A stretch of 33,308 nt of DNA from an uncultured Erysipelotrichaceae bacterium. Lineage in GTDB: Bacteria; Bacillota_I; Bacilli_A; Erysipelotrichales; Erysipelotrichaceae. Both the position numbers and the translations under genes were made by a program. Under the pieces are notes generated by a model. The model was not told where the DNA came from. It was given only the letters and a program-made list of their open reading frames with translations, and did not search any database. Shown here in pieces: positions 1-8,223 of the stretch. How positions within the stretch are numbered: position 1 is the stretch's first letter; each line of letters begins with the position of its first letter. The DNA lies in NCBI GenBank assembly GCA_900315225.1, contig OMYM01000464.1:1-33308 (forward strand), written 5' to 3'.

Positions 1-523
1 GCTCAAGGAGTTTGTCAATGCACTGGATCTAGGCGAGCAAGAACGCGGTTTTTTCAGGCATGTTCCGCTCATGAATGGGAAAAATGCGTTGGCGGAAGCG
101 AAAGCTCTTTGTTTTGACGATGAGCTTCAGGCGATCGTAGAGCGTTTGGAGAGACTGGGCGATGGCTTGAAGCGACTGGGCTATGACAATATCGCGTTTG
201 ACCTGGGGAAGGCGCCAAGGCTGGAATACTACACCGGCATCATATTCGAAGCATATGTTGAAAACATTGGGACAGCGGTTCTCTCTGGCGGCAGGTATGA
301 CGGCATGCTGGCGAAACTTGGCAAGGATTGGCCTGCGTGCGGGTTTGGCGTTAAGCTCGACTATATACTGGATGTTCTTCCTGAGGAAAAGGATGCCACA
401 ATCAAGCTATGCTATCCAAAGGAACAGGTGCTTCAGGCACTGGAAAAAGCCAGGGAGCTGCGCAAGGAATACAATGTCGAAATGGTCCCATGGGACAGGG
501 AAGAAATGGAAGTGGAATTATGA
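1..523 (+). CDS. hisZ: ATP phosphoribosyltransferase regulatory subunit HisZ (3' part)
   Basis: HisZ is a catalytically inactive paralogue of histidyl-tRNA synthetase. It forms a complex with the short form of HisG and gives it activity and histidine feedback control at the first step of histidine synthesis. The gene enters from outside the window; the open frame runs from base 2 to the TGA at 521-523, leaving about 173 residues. The class II synthetase-like core is visible: LEYYTGIIFEAY, then the motif-3-like LSGGRYDGMLAKLG and ACGFGVKLDYIL. A short C-terminal tail ends in MEVEL. The stop overlaps the hisG start (ATGA), so the two are translationally coupled. The downstream HisG is the short type, which needs HisZ. 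An intact histidyl-tRNA synthetase is unlikely given this position and the short C-terminus. Confidence 0.93.
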   Translation, partial: LKEFVNALDLGEQERGFFRHVPLMNGKNALAEAKALCFDDELQAIVERLERLGDGLKRLGYDNIAFDLGKAPRLEYYTGIIFEAYVENIGTAVLSGGRYDGMLAKLGKDWPACGFGVKLDYILDVLPEEKDATIKLCYPKEQVLQALEKARELRKEYNVEMVPWDREEMEVEL

Positions 524-1155
524 GTCTATCGGTTGCGTTGACCAAAGGAAGGCTGGAAAAAGCGGTGGTGGATGCCTTGGAGAGAAAGGGATATGGCATT
601 GAGGCGTTGCGAAGCAAAGGGCGCCAGCTTGTCTTCCAGGACACAAAGAAAGATGTCAGCTATTTTCTGGTGAAATCCATGGATTGCATCACGTATGTGG
701 AACATGGTGTCGCGGACATCGGGGTCGTAGGGAAGGATACCTTGATGGAAGGCGGGGACGACTACTATGAAATGCTGGATCTTGGCATAGGCAGGTGTCG
801 TTTTATCGTTGGCGGAATCACAGGCAACAACCCTTTGGAAAAAAGCGGGCATATCAAGATAGGCACGAAATATCCCAATGTTGCAAGGAGTTATTTCCAA
901 TCTTTGGGGATGGACGTTGAAATCATCAAGATCGATGGATCGGTGGAACTTGCGCCCGTCATGGGTTTGTGCGATGGCATCGTGGATATCATGGAAACTG
1001 GGACAACGCTAAAGGAAAACGGGCTAGATGTGTTCGCAACGGTTGCCGAGATCAGCGCCAGGGTGATTGTAAACAAGGCGGCGTTCAAGATGAAGCGGGA
1101 TGAAGTGATGGCGTTTTTAAAGGATATGGAGGAAAGTCATGCTGAAGGAAATTGA
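520..1155 (+). CDS. hisG: ATP phosphoribosyltransferase catalytic subunit HisG, short form
   Basis: HisG condenses ATP with PRPP to make phosphoribosyl-ATP, the committed step of histidine biosynthesis. The product is 211 residues from the ATG at 520. This is the short form without the C-terminal ACT-like regulatory domain, matching the presence of hisZ upstream. The N-terminus (MSLSVALTKGRLEKAVVDAL) is typical, followed by VEHGVADIGVVGKDTL. The PRPP-binding segment is GIVDIMETGTTLKENGL near the C-terminus. The same frame stays open upstream to 409, but the ATG at 520 overlaps the hisZ stop and gives the family N-terminus. The 3' end overlaps hisD by 17 bases. Confidence 0.97.
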   Translation: MSLSVALTKGRLEKAVVDALERKGYGIEALRSKGRQLVFQDTKKDVSYFLVKSMDCITYVEHGVADIGVVGKDTLMEGGDDYYEMLDLGIGRCRFIVGGITGNNPLEKSGHIKIGTKYPNVARSYFQSLGMDVEIIKIDGSVELAPVMGLCDGIVDIMETGTTLKENGLDVFATVAEISARVIVNKAAFKMKRDEVMAFLKDMEESHAEGN

Positions 1156-2419
1156 AAGAGACAGCGGGAAACTCAGGAAATACCTGGACGAAAGAAGTCA
1201 GGAGATATCGGGCGATGTGCTTGTCGCTGCGATGGACATTATCAATGATGTCAAAAAGCGCGGCGACACAGCGCTTAAGGAATTGACGGAAAAGTTCGAC
1301 AAGGTTAGCTTGGAGGATTTGCGCGTAAGCGAAGAAGAGATCGACGAGGCTATCTCGCATTGCGATGCATTCTTCATGGAATCTATGCAGAAGGCAAAGG
1401 AAAATATCGTCTTCTTTCATCAAGCCCAGCTGAGCCAATCCATTCTTCTGCAGAAGGAAATGGGGATCTACCTAGGACAAAGGGTTTTGCCTCTTGACGC
1501 AGTAGGAATTTATGTGCCTGGAGGAAGGGCGCAATACCCAAGTTCTGTGTTGATGAACGCGATACCGGCCAAATGCGCTGGCGTGAAGCGCATTGTCATG
1601 GTGACTCCTCCGAATAAAAACGGGCTTGTCCACCCTAATATCGCATTTGCCGCAAGATTGGCAGGGGTAGATGAAATCTACAAGGTCGGTGGCGCGCAAG
1701 CAATCGCTGCTATAGCGTATGGAACGGAAACCATTTCGCCAGTAGACAAGATTGTAGGACCAGGGAACATTTATGTCGCGGCCGCCAAGAAGCTAGTCTA
1801 TGGAAAGGTGGACATCGACATGATCGCAGGACCAAGCGAGATTCTGGTCATTGCGGACGATGGCAGCGACCCTTCGTTTGTTGCGGCTGATCTGCTTTCG
1901 CAAGCCGAGCACGACCCAATGGCTTCACCGATTCTTCTTGCGACAAGCCAGGCATTGATCGATGCCGTGAACAAGGAGCTTGGAAGACAGTCGGCGCTTT
2001 TGCCAAAAAGGCAGATCGTTGAGGCATCCTTGCGCGGCTATGGTAAGTCGATATTGTGCGAGTCCATCGATGAAGCGATTAATTTCGCCAATTCCATCGC
2101 TCCAGAGCATCTGGAACTCATGGTTGAAGATCCGATGCGCTACCTGAACCAAGTAAAAAACGCTGGCAGTGTATTCCTGGGCTATTACACATGCGAGTCG
2201 ATCGGAGACTACTTTGGTGGCACCAATCATGTTTTGCCGACAAGCGGGACGGCACGTTTTTCCAGCGCGCTTGGGGTCGATGCTTTTGTCAAGCGCTCAT
2301 GCTACTTGTATTACACAAAAGAGGCACTTGAGGCATATGGGGACTATATCGTCTCTATGGCTACGCAAGAAGAGCTTCAAGGGCACGCCAATGCCGTTCT
2401 GGCGAGGTTGGGAAAATGA
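1139..2419 (+). CDS. hisD: Histidinol dehydrogenase
   Basis: HisD performs the last two oxidations, L-histidinol to L-histidinal to L-histidine, using NAD and a zinc ion. The 426-residue length is normal. Family segments are plain: AVGIYVPGGRAQYPSSVLMN, VGGAQAIAAIAYGT, VGPGNIYVAAAKK, IAGPSEILVIAD and, near the C-terminus, the zinc and substrate region SIGDYFGGTNHVLPTSGTAR. The start at 1139 lies inside the end of hisG and is preceded by GGAGG-like bases (ATATGGAGGAAAGTC). The stop overlaps hisC. Confidence 0.97.
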   Translation: MLKEIERDSGKLRKYLDERSQEISGDVLVAAMDIINDVKKRGDTALKELTEKFDKVSLEDLRVSEEEIDEAISHCDAFFMESMQKAKENIVFFHQAQLSQSILLQKEMGIYLGQRVLPLDAVGIYVPGGRAQYPSSVLMNAIPAKCAGVKRIVMVTPPNKNGLVHPNIAFAARLAGVDEIYKVGGAQAIAAIAYGTETISPVDKIVGPGNIYVAAAKKLVYGKVDIDMIAGPSEILVIADDGSDPSFVAADLLSQAEHDPMASPILLATSQALIDAVNKELGRQSALLPKRQIVEASLRGYGKSILCESIDEAINFANSIAPEHLELMVEDPMRYLNQVKNAGSVFLGYYTCESIGDYFGGTNHVLPTSGTARFSSALGVDAFVKRSCYLYYTKEALEAYGDYIVSMATQEELQGHANAVLARLGK

Positions 2420-3444
2420 AAGAATTTGCGACGTATGCATCCCATCGGCAGGAAGGCATGCTGTTGAATGCCAATGAATACTCGGAAAATGTAGATGATG
2501 CATTGATGGAGAAAATCAAGGATGCGGTGGCGATGGTCATGCTTAACCGCTATCCAGATACAACCCAGGCTGCACTTTTGAAGGCATATTCCAAGGTTGT
2601 TGGGCTTGGGGAAGGAATGCTGTTGGCGGGGAATGGATCCGACCAAATGCTAGGATACATGATCGCCAGACACTTAGCCAAAGGAAAGAAGCTGTACACG
2701 CTGGCACCGGATTTTTCCATGTACGACTACTATGCAAGCAGTTATGAAGCGGACGTGGTGCGGTTTAAGACCAATGAAGACGGCGATTTTGATATAGACG
2801 CATTCATTGAAAAAGGTTTGCGGGAGAATGTCGACATGGTAATATTCTCTAATCCCAACAACCCCACGGGGCATTTTGTCGGCAGCGAGGGGATTGAAAA
2901 GATTGCATATGCATTCCAAGACATTCCATTTGTGTGCGATGAGGCATATGTGGAGTTTGCTTCGCTGCCTTCCAGCGTTACATTGATCGAGCGCCATCCC
3001 AATCTATTTGTCACAAGGACATTGTCTAAAGCGTATGGATTGGCTGGCTTGCGGGTAGGCTTCCTTTGCGGGAATGAACAAGCAATGCAAAAGCTGAGAG
3101 AAGCGTATGTTCCGTACGCGTTGAATTCGGTGTCGATGAAGATCGCTGAAACAGTCTTGGATGCGTGTGGGGACATGCATGAAAGGATTGAGATGATCAA
3201 GTCGGAAAGGGAAAAGATGCAGGAATGGCTAAAGGAATGCAGGGGTCTTGAGGCATTTCCTTCCCAGGCGAATTTCATTTACGTCAAGGCGCAAGGCAAG
3301 GACAAGTTGATGGCGTTGTTCAAGGACGAAGGGATTTCCGTCAGAGACTATGCGCAAAGCCCATATCTTCGCATTACCGTTGGCTTGCCAAGGGAAAATG
3401 AAAGCGTAAGGAATGTCATTGCGAAATACGAGGAGGGCTTATGA
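2416..3444 (+). CDS. hisC: Histidinol-phosphate aminotransferase
   Basis: HisC is a PLP-dependent class I/II aminotransferase. It converts imidazole acetol phosphate and glutamate to histidinol phosphate. The product has 342 residues, within the usual 340-370. The cofactor-site motifs are visible: NPNNPTG in the middle, CDEAYVEFA (the Asp that contacts the pyridine nitrogen), and TLSKAYGLAGLRVGF, where the Lys forms the Schiff base. The N-terminal LLNANEYSENVD is the substrate-side segment. The ATG overlaps the hisD stop as ATGA. Operon context makes histidine specificity near certain. Confidence 0.96.
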   Translation: MKEFATYASHRQEGMLLNANEYSENVDDALMEKIKDAVAMVMLNRYPDTTQAALLKAYSKVVGLGEGMLLAGNGSDQMLGYMIARHLAKGKKLYTLAPDFSMYDYYASSYEADVVRFKTNEDGDFDIDAFIEKGLRENVDMVIFSNPNNPTGHFVGSEGIEKIAYAFQDIPFVCDEAYVEFASLPSSVTLIERHPNLFVTRTLSKAYGLAGLRVGFLCGNEQAMQKLREAYVPYALNSVSMKIAETVLDACGDMHERIEMIKSEREKMQEWLKECRGLEAFPSQANFIYVKAQGKDKLMALFKDEGISVRDYAQSPYLRITVGLPRENESVRNVIAKYEEGL

Positions 3445-4019
3445 GAGCCGCAGTCATTGAGAGAACGACAAAAGAAACATCGATCAAATGTATGTTGAAC
3501 ATTGATGGTACAGGAAGGGGAACCATTGACACAGGCATTGGCTTTTTCAATCATATGATGGAGTTGTTTGCGTTTCATTCCGGGTTTGAATTGACTCTGA
3601 CATGCAAGGGGGATGTGGATGTGGACGACCATCATTCCATCGAGGATTGCGGTATTGCGTTGGGTCAGGCATTGCACGCTGCGCTTGGCGACAAGCGTGG
3701 GATTGCTCGGTATGGGTTTATGTCATTGCCGATGGACGAGACGCTTGCAAATGTGTCGCTGGATATTAGCGGTCGCCCATGTCTTGTTCTGAATTGCCAG
3801 TTCCATCGGGAAAAGGTGGGTGAGATGGCGACCGAGATGGTTGAGGAGTTTCTTAGGGCGCTGTGCGTCCATGGCGGATTGACGCTGCATGTGAATGTGC
3901 CTTATGGGAAGAACGACCATCATCAGATCGAGGCGATTTTCAAAGGACTTGGAAGGGCGCTGAAAGCCGCCGTGAAAATCGAGGGAGATGCGCTTCCCTC
4001 GACAAAGGGGATGTTATGA
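3441..4019 (+). CDS. hisB: Imidazoleglycerol-phosphate dehydratase
   Basis: HisB is a manganese enzyme that dehydrates imidazole glycerol phosphate to imidazole acetol phosphate. The product is 192 residues, the monofunctional form without the phosphatase domain seen in enterobacteria. Metal-binding repeats are clear: DDHHSIEDCG in the first half and DHHQIEAIFKGLGRAL in the second. The GTGIGFFNHM-like segment is present as DTGIGFFNHMMELF. A GAGGAGG ribosome binding site lies just before the ATG, which overlaps the hisC stop. No histidinol-phosphatase activity is expected from this protein. Confidence 0.97.
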   Translation: MRAAVIERTTKETSIKCMLNIDGTGRGTIDTGIGFFNHMMELFAFHSGFELTLTCKGDVDVDDHHSIEDCGIALGQALHAALGDKRGIARYGFMSLPMDETLANVSLDISGRPCLVLNCQFHREKVGEMATEMVEEFLRALCVHGGLTLHVNVPYGKNDHHQIEAIFKGLGRALKAAVKIEGDALPSTKGML

Positions 4020-4624
4020 TTGGAATCATTGACTATGGCATGGGAAATCTGAGGTCGGTGGAGAACGCATTGCGTGCGATTGGACAAGAATGCGTCATCT
4101 CCAGCGATCTGGAAGTCCTTGGCAAGTGCGAAAAACTGATTTTGCCAGGCGTTGGCGCATTTGGCGACTGTATGAAAAACATCGTGGAAAGAAATTTGAA
4201 CGGGTTTATCAAGGATCAGGTCGCGCAAAACGTTCCACTGCTTGGGATATGCCTAGGCATGCAGATGTTGTTTGAGAAGAGCTATGAAAAAGGAGAACAT
4301 GAAGGATTTGGTTTCATGAAAGGCGAAATCAGGCGGATGGAAACCAGTCTGCCGGTTCCCGAAATTGGTTGGAATAACCTAGAGTGGGCGCAAGACCACC
4401 CATTGCGCGGCTTGCTTTCTCCTCGTGCGCATGCATATTATGTGCATTCATATTGCGCCATGGGATATGACAACGAAGATCTGGTGTGCTACTCGATGTA
4501 CGGGGATGTCTTGGTTCCTGGATTGGTCGTGAAAGGAAATGTCATGGGGACGCAGTTTCACCCCGAAAAGAGTGGGGAAGACGGCTTAAAAATCTTAAGA
4601 TACTTTGCGGAGGTGTTTGAATGA
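4016..4624 (+). CDS. hisH: Imidazole glycerol phosphate synthase, glutaminase subunit
   Basis: HisH is a class I glutamine amidotransferase. It releases ammonia from glutamine and passes it to HisF. The product is 202 residues from the ATG at 4016, which overlaps the hisB stop. The N-terminus MIGIIDYGMGNLRSVENAL is diagnostic. The oxyanion/nucleophile segment is LLGICLGMQMLFE with the catalytic Cys, and the His and Glu of the triad are in GTQFHPEKSG. The frame is open back to 3863 inside hisB, but the earlier start would add unrelated residues and lacks a good ribosome binding site; AAGGGG precedes the ATG chosen here. Confidence 0.97.
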   Translation: MIGIIDYGMGNLRSVENALRAIGQECVISSDLEVLGKCEKLILPGVGAFGDCMKNIVERNLNGFIKDQVAQNVPLLGICLGMQMLFEKSYEKGEHEGFGFMKGEIRRMETSLPVPEIGWNNLEWAQDHPLRGLLSPRAHAYYVHSYCAMGYDNEDLVCYSMYGDVLVPGLVVKGNVMGTQFHPEKSGEDGLKILRYFAEVFE

Positions 4625-5334
4625 TTATTCTGCCTGCAATTGATATGATCGCTGGCCAGCCAGTGAGACTGGTACAGGGAAACTACGAGGAAAAGACAGT
4701 TGTTGCTTCATCTGTCATTGAAACGGCACGCCACTTTGAAAAAGACGGAGCCAAATGGATACACATGGTGGACCTTGATGGTGCCAAGGCGGGGCATCCA
4801 GTCAATGACGCATTGATTGCCGAGGTTGCTTCAGAAACTGGCTTGCTTGTTGAAGCGGGAGGAGGAATCCGCTCCATGGAAGACATTGAGTGCTATCTTT
4901 CCAAAGGTGTCAAACGCATTATCCTTGGGACTGCCGCGATCAATGACGAGTTGTTCCTACGCCAAGCGCTTTGCGCCTATGGCGATGCCATCGCCATAGG
5001 CATGGATTGTAAAAATGGCTATGCGTGCGCAGATGGCTGGCTTTCGACTTCCAGCCTCTATTATTTGGATTTTGCGAAACGGCTTGCGTCAATGGGCGTA
5101 AAAAACATCATTTTCACGGATATCTCAAAAGACGGGACGCTCAAAGGACCAAACTTTGAGATGCTCCGAAACCTTTGCGAGGCGGTGGATGTGGATATCA
5201 CTGCTTCAGGGGGCGTCAAGGATATCGAGGATATCAAGGAGCTTGCTCGGATGGGGCTTTATGGTGCCATTGCGGGCAAAGCCATCTATCATGGGTCGCT
5301 TGATTTGGCTGAAGCGATCAAGGTGGTCGCATGA
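4621..5334 (+). CDS. hisA: ProFAR isomerase HisA
   Basis: HisA is a beta-alpha barrel enzyme. It isomerises ProFAR, the N-linked aminoaldose intermediate, to its ketose by an Amadori rearrangement. The product is 237 residues. The N-terminal [19 protein letters not shown] carries the first catalytic Asp. The phosphate-binding half motifs are seen as [13 protein letters not shown] and [12 protein letters not shown]. The start is preceded by GGAGG with seven bases of spacing and overlaps the hisH stop. HisA and HisF are distant homologues; the AIDMIAG start and barrel details fit HisA. Confidence 0.96.
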   Translation: MIILPAIDMIAGQPVRLVQGNYEEKTVVASSVIETARHFEKDGAKWIHMVDLDGAKAGHPVNDALIAEVASETGLLVEAGGGIRSMEDIECYLSKGVKRIILGTAAINDELFLRQALCAYGDAIAIGMDCKNGYACADGWLSTSSLYYLDFAKRLASMGVKNIIFTDISKDGTLKGPNFEMLRNLCEAVDVDITASGGVKDIEDIKELARMGLYGAIAGKAIYHGSLDLAEAIKVVA

Positions 5335-6092
5335 TCAAGAAAAGAATTATACCTTGCTTGGATGTGAAGGACGGCAAGACGGTCAAAGGGGTGAATTTCG
5401 TAGGCTTGAAGGAAGTTGGCGATCCGGTTGAGCTGGCGAAGAAGTATTATGCGCAATCAGCTGATGAGCTTGTGTTCTTGGATATTACCGCTACCCATGA
5501 ACATCGCGACACCATGGTTCACATTGTGGAGAAGGTTGCGGAAAACATATTCATGCCGTTTACAGTTGGCGGCGGGATCCGCACAACCGAGGATATTAGA
5601 AAGATCCTGCGCGCTGGGGCGGACAAGGTTTCCTTGAATTCCGCAGCGGTAAAAAATCCTGAACTACTGGCTGATGCGGCATCGCAATTTGGCGATCAAT
5701 GCGTTGTCTTGGCAGTCGATGGACGTATGCGTTCGGATGGCAGCGGGTGGAACGTCGTGATACATGGCGGGCGAATTGACACGGGGATCGATGCATTGGA
5801 ATGGATTGAACATGGTGTCTCGAAAGGAGCGGGAGAAATCTTGCTTACATCGATGGATGCAGATGGGACGAAAAAGGGCTTTGATATTCCATTTCTCAAG
5901 GCGGTTCGCCAAAGAGTACATGTGCCGTTGATTGCCTCTGGTGGATGTGGTTGCCTAGAACACTTTGCCGAGGTGTTTGAAGAAAATGCGGCAGATGCCG
6001 CCTTGGCGGCTTCGTTGTTCCACTATGGCGAGCTGACGGTTGGTCAGGTCAAGGAATATCTGGATGAAAGGGGGATTCCAGTAAGATGGTGA
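5331..6092 (+). CDS. hisF: Imidazole glycerol phosphate synthase, cyclase subunit HisF
   Basis: HisF is the barrel partner of HisH. It uses HisH-derived ammonia to cleave PRFAR into imidazole glycerol phosphate and AICAR. The product is 253 residues. The N-terminus [20 protein letters not shown] contains the catalytic Asp and is family-defining. Other landmarks are [43 protein letters not shown] and [11 protein letters not shown]. It overlaps hisA upstream by four bases and hisI downstream by seven. Confidence 0.97.
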   Translation: MIKKRIIPCLDVKDGKTVKGVNFVGLKEVGDPVELAKKYYAQSADELVFLDITATHEHRDTMVHIVEKVAENIFMPFTVGGGIRTTEDIRKILRAGADKVSLNSAAVKNPELLADAASQFGDQCVVLAVDGRMRSDGSGWNVVIHGGRIDTGIDALEWIEHGVSKGAGEILLTSMDADGTKKGFDIPFLKAVRQRVHVPLIASGGCGCLEHFAEVFEENAADAALAASLFHYGELTVGQVKEYLDERGIPVRW

Positions 6093-6415
6093 AGATTGAC
6101 TTTGCTAAAGGAGACGGGCTTGTTCCATGCATTGTCCAGGACGTGGACAACGGTGATGTGCTGATGCTTGGTTACATGAATGAAAAAAGTCTTTCTATGA
6201 CAATTGAAACAGGCTTGGCTACCTATTGGTCGCGCTCAAGGCAAGAGCTTTGGGTCAAAGGTGAGACAAGTGGGCATTACCAGCATGTTGAAAAGATTCT
6301 GGTGGATTGCGATGAAGACACCATTCTCTTGAAGGTCAGGCAGGATGGGGCGGCATGCCACACGGGAAAGCGCAGTTGTTTCTACCGTGATATCAATGGG
6401 GAGGAAGTGCTATGA
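6086..6415 (+). CDS. hisI: Phosphoribosyl-AMP cyclohydrolase
   Basis: HisI opens the adenine ring of phosphoribosyl-AMP, the third step of the pathway, and is a zinc enzyme. The product is 109 residues, the stand-alone form. The typical segments are [38 protein letters not shown] and the metal site [20 protein letters not shown] followed by KRSCFYR. It overlaps hisF by seven bases and hisE by four. It is separate from HisE, unlike the fused HisIE of enterobacteria. Confidence 0.96.
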   Translation: MVKIDFAKGDGLVPCIVQDVDNGDVLMLGYMNEKSLSMTIETGLATYWSRSRQELWVKGETSGHYQHVEKILVDCDEDTILLKVRQDGAACHTGKRSCFYRDINGEEVL

Positions 6416-6735
6416 ATGAGTTGATGGAAATGTATGAAACGATCCTAGAACGCAAGGAATGCCCGGAAGAAGGAAGCTATACGAGCTACCTGTTCAACAA
6501 AGGGGTAGAAAAGATACTGAAGAAAGTCGGCGAGGAGTGTACCGAGGTGGTGATTGCCTCAATGGGCAACGATGAGGATGAGATTGCGAATGAAATCAAT
6601 GATCTTGTCTACCATCTACTGGTTTTGCTGGCGGCGAAAGACATACCGCTTTCAAAGATCCAGGAAGTCATGGCTCAGCGCAACCAAAAGACGCACAATC
6701 TGAAGGCGGAAAGAAAACCTGTCGTCAACCTGTAG
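6412..6735 (+). CDS. hisE: Phosphoribosyl-ATP pyrophosphatase
   Basis: HisE hydrolyses phosphoribosyl-ATP to phosphoribosyl-AMP and pyrophosphate, the second step. The product is 107 residues with the all-helical MazG-like fold. The metal-binding acidic residues are in [12 protein letters not shown] and [19 protein letters not shown] precedes the start, which overlaps the hisI stop. This is the last histidine gene. No hairpin is visible before the next gene, 19 bases on. Confidence 0.95.
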   Translation: MNELMEMYETILERKECPEEGSYTSYLFNKGVEKILKKVGEECTEVVIASMGNDEDEIANEINDLVYHLLVLLAAKDIPLSKIQEVMAQRNQKTHNLKAERKPVVNL

Positions 6736-6742
6736 AAAGGGT

Positions 6743-6748
6743 TATACT
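6743..6748 (+). promoter_or_regulatory. Possible -10 element TATACT just upstream of the lactonase gene
   Basis: TATACT ends six bases before the ATG at 6755, so a transcript from it would begin at or next to the start codon. No convincing -35 is visible. An AAAGGG at 6736-6741 could be a distant ribosome binding site (13-base gap) for transcripts running on from the histidine operon. Confidence 0.3.
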
Positions 6749-6754
6749 GTAATT

Positions 6755-7678
6755 ATGAAAAAGACAATATTTGCGGGCACCTATACTGGAAACGGGAGCG
6801 AAGGGATCTATCGCTTTGACTTTGAAGATGGGATTCTTTCCAATCCAGCATTGTTTTGCCCTATAAAAAACCCAAAATATCTAAATTATACGGATGGCGT
6901 TATAGCAACGACTTGCGATCTTGAGAATGGCTCGGGAGTGGCATTGGTGGATGGCAATGGCAAGATCATTGACTCGCTTGCGTTTGAAACAGGCACGAGC
7001 TGCTACATTACTAGAAAGGACAACGCGTTGTATACAGCCAATTATCATGCCGGAACCTTCAGCATCATCGATATTGTCGATGGCAGGCTGAAGTTTAACA
7101 ACAGTGTCAAGATTCAAGATGGGGCAGGCTGCCACCAGGTGATTGCGCACAATGGCAAGCTGTATGTGCCAAGCCTTTTCCTTGACAGAATCGTCATTGA
7201 CGATGGTGAACGCTTCAAGAGTATTCGTTTTAACCAAGGGACAGGACCGCGCCATGGCGTTGTCACAAAAGATGGGAAATATCTCTACCTTGTTTCGGAG
7301 CTTTCCAATGAGCTGTTTGTCATTTCGCTTGAAAACAATGAAATTCTTGCGAGTACGTCAGTGTTGCCTTGTGGCGAGAAGCACAAGAGGGACACGGCGG
7401 CGATTCGCTTGAGCGAAGACGAGAAGCATGCGTATGTCTCGACAAGGACACTGGATATTGTCACGGTCATTGAAATGAACGATCATATCCCGAATGTCAT
7501 TCAGATTGTCGACTGTGGCGGCAAGCATCCAAGGGATTTCATTTTGCTGGATGGCTATCTTCTCTGCGCAAACCGTTTTTCTAACAATGTGGTTTCCTTT
7601 GCTATGCACGCAGATGGGACAATTGGCAGAAAGGTCTCGCAGGTTACGGTTCCTCAGGCTGTATCGCTGGTATATTGA
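6755..7678 (+). CDS. Lactonase-family seven-bladed beta-propeller protein (6-phosphogluconolactonase-like)
   Basis: This 307-residue protein belongs to the YbhE/Pgl lactonase family. Some members hydrolyse 6-phosphogluconolactone; others have unknown substrates. Seen in the sequence: an N-terminal FAGTYTGNGSEGIYRFDFE, NPKYLNY, YTANYHAGTFSIID, GAGCHQV, the conserved GTGPRHGVV and YLVSELSNELFVI, and repeated strand-turn blades ending in LCANRFSNNVVSF. No signal peptide is present, so it is probably cytoplasmic. It lies 19 bases after hisE and may be transcribed with the histidine operon or from its own weak promoter. A dedicated role in histidine synthesis is not implied. Assignment to the family is firm; the substrate is not. 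Confidence 0.8.
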   Translation: MKKTIFAGTYTGNGSEGIYRFDFEDGILSNPALFCPIKNPKYLNYTDGVIATTCDLENGSGVALVDGNGKIIDSLAFETGTSCYITRKDNALYTANYHAGTFSIIDIVDGRLKFNNSVKIQDGAGCHQVIAHNGKLYVPSLFLDRIVIDDGERFKSIRFNQGTGPRHGVVTKDGKYLYLVSELSNELFVISLENNEILASTSVLPCGEKHKRDTAAIRLSEDEKHAYVSTRTLDIVTVIEMNDHIPNVIQIVDCGGKHPRDFILLDGYLLCANRFSNNVVSFAMHADGTIGRKVSQVTVPQAVSLVY

Positions 7679-7685
7679 CAAGGTG

Positions 7686-7712
7686 AAAGGGAAGGTTTGT
7701 AGCCTTCCCTTT
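7686..7712. terminator. Hairpin between convergent genes
   Basis: AAAGGGAAGG (7686-7695) is the exact reverse complement of CCTTCCCTTT (7703-7712), giving a 10-bp stem with a seven-base loop. It lies between the lactonase gene and the convergent minus-strand gene ending at 7728. Neither side has a long uniform T run, so efficiency is uncertain; it may serve both strands. Confidence 0.65.
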
Positions 7713-7727
7713 GAATTTGATTGGGTT

Positions 7728-7970
7728 TTATGCGCCAAATATCGCAAGAACCACGAGGAAGAAGAAGCCACCGCAAATGAACGCTGCCAAGAACGTGCCA
7801 TGATGCGTGGAATCGCTTGTGTTGATCTCGGTCTTATCGAAATCGCGGTAATAATCGTAGTCTTCTTCAATGTTGAAACGCCTTTTTTCTGCCATTGGTT
7901 CTTCATTGCGCTTGGAAAGCAATAGGACCAAGAGGGTGGAGATGGCGCAAGCTGTCATCATCTTGAACAT
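7728..7970 (-). CDS. Small membrane protein with two predicted helices, unknown function
   Basis: I do not recognise this 80-residue protein. It has a hydrophobic N-terminal stretch (TACAISTLLVLLLS), a charged, tyrosine-rich middle (IEEDYDYYRDFDKTEINTSD) and a hydrophobic C-terminal segment (LAAFICGGFFFLVVLAIFG), so it looks like a hairpin membrane protein. It is supported as real by a consensus AGGAGGT on the minus strand at 7978-7984, seven bases before the ATG, by its own intergenic space on both sides, and by the hairpin after its stop. It is one of only two minus-strand genes in the window. A minus-strand TATAAT at 8042-8047 could be its promoter. Confidence 0.65.
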   Translation of the reverse strand: MFKMMTACAISTLLVLLLSKRNEEPMAEKRRFNIEEDYDYYRDFDKTEINTSDSTHHGTFLAAFICGGFFFLVVLAIFGA

Positions 7971-8041
7971 GACCTATACCTCCTATGTGCCTATATTGTT
8001 CCATGCTGAAAATGAATTTATTTTTGAACAATGAAGAGGTG

Positions 8042-8047
8042 ATTATA
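8042..8047 (-). promoter_or_regulatory. Possible -10 element for the small membrane protein gene
   Basis: On the minus strand this reads TATAAT, leaving a leader of roughly 65 bases before the ATG at 7970. No good -35 is visible at the usual distance, so support is limited to the perfect -10 and its position in a divergent intergenic gap. Confidence 0.3.
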
Positions 8048-8192
8048 GTGCTTCGAAAAGTTAAGCCGCACGCATGGAAGATCGTTTGTACACAGGAACG
8101 ATCAACTATCTGGAACAGATATTTACCGTCGTTTCGCATCTAGCTGTAGGCAGACAAAGCAGAATTCCACATAATTGTGCTTCTGAGTATAC

Positions 8193-8198
8193 TATAAT
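8193..8198 (+). promoter_or_regulatory. Probable -10 element for the threonine-aldolase-like gene
   Basis: A perfect TATAAT stands 25 bases before the ATG at 8224, with an AGAGGAAAAG ribosome binding site in between. No clear -35 is seen at 16-18 bases; TTGTGC at 8175-8180 is too close. The -10 is placed sensibly for a short leader. Confidence 0.45.
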
Positions 8199-8223
8199 AG
8201 ATGAGAAAGCAAGAGGAAAAGAA

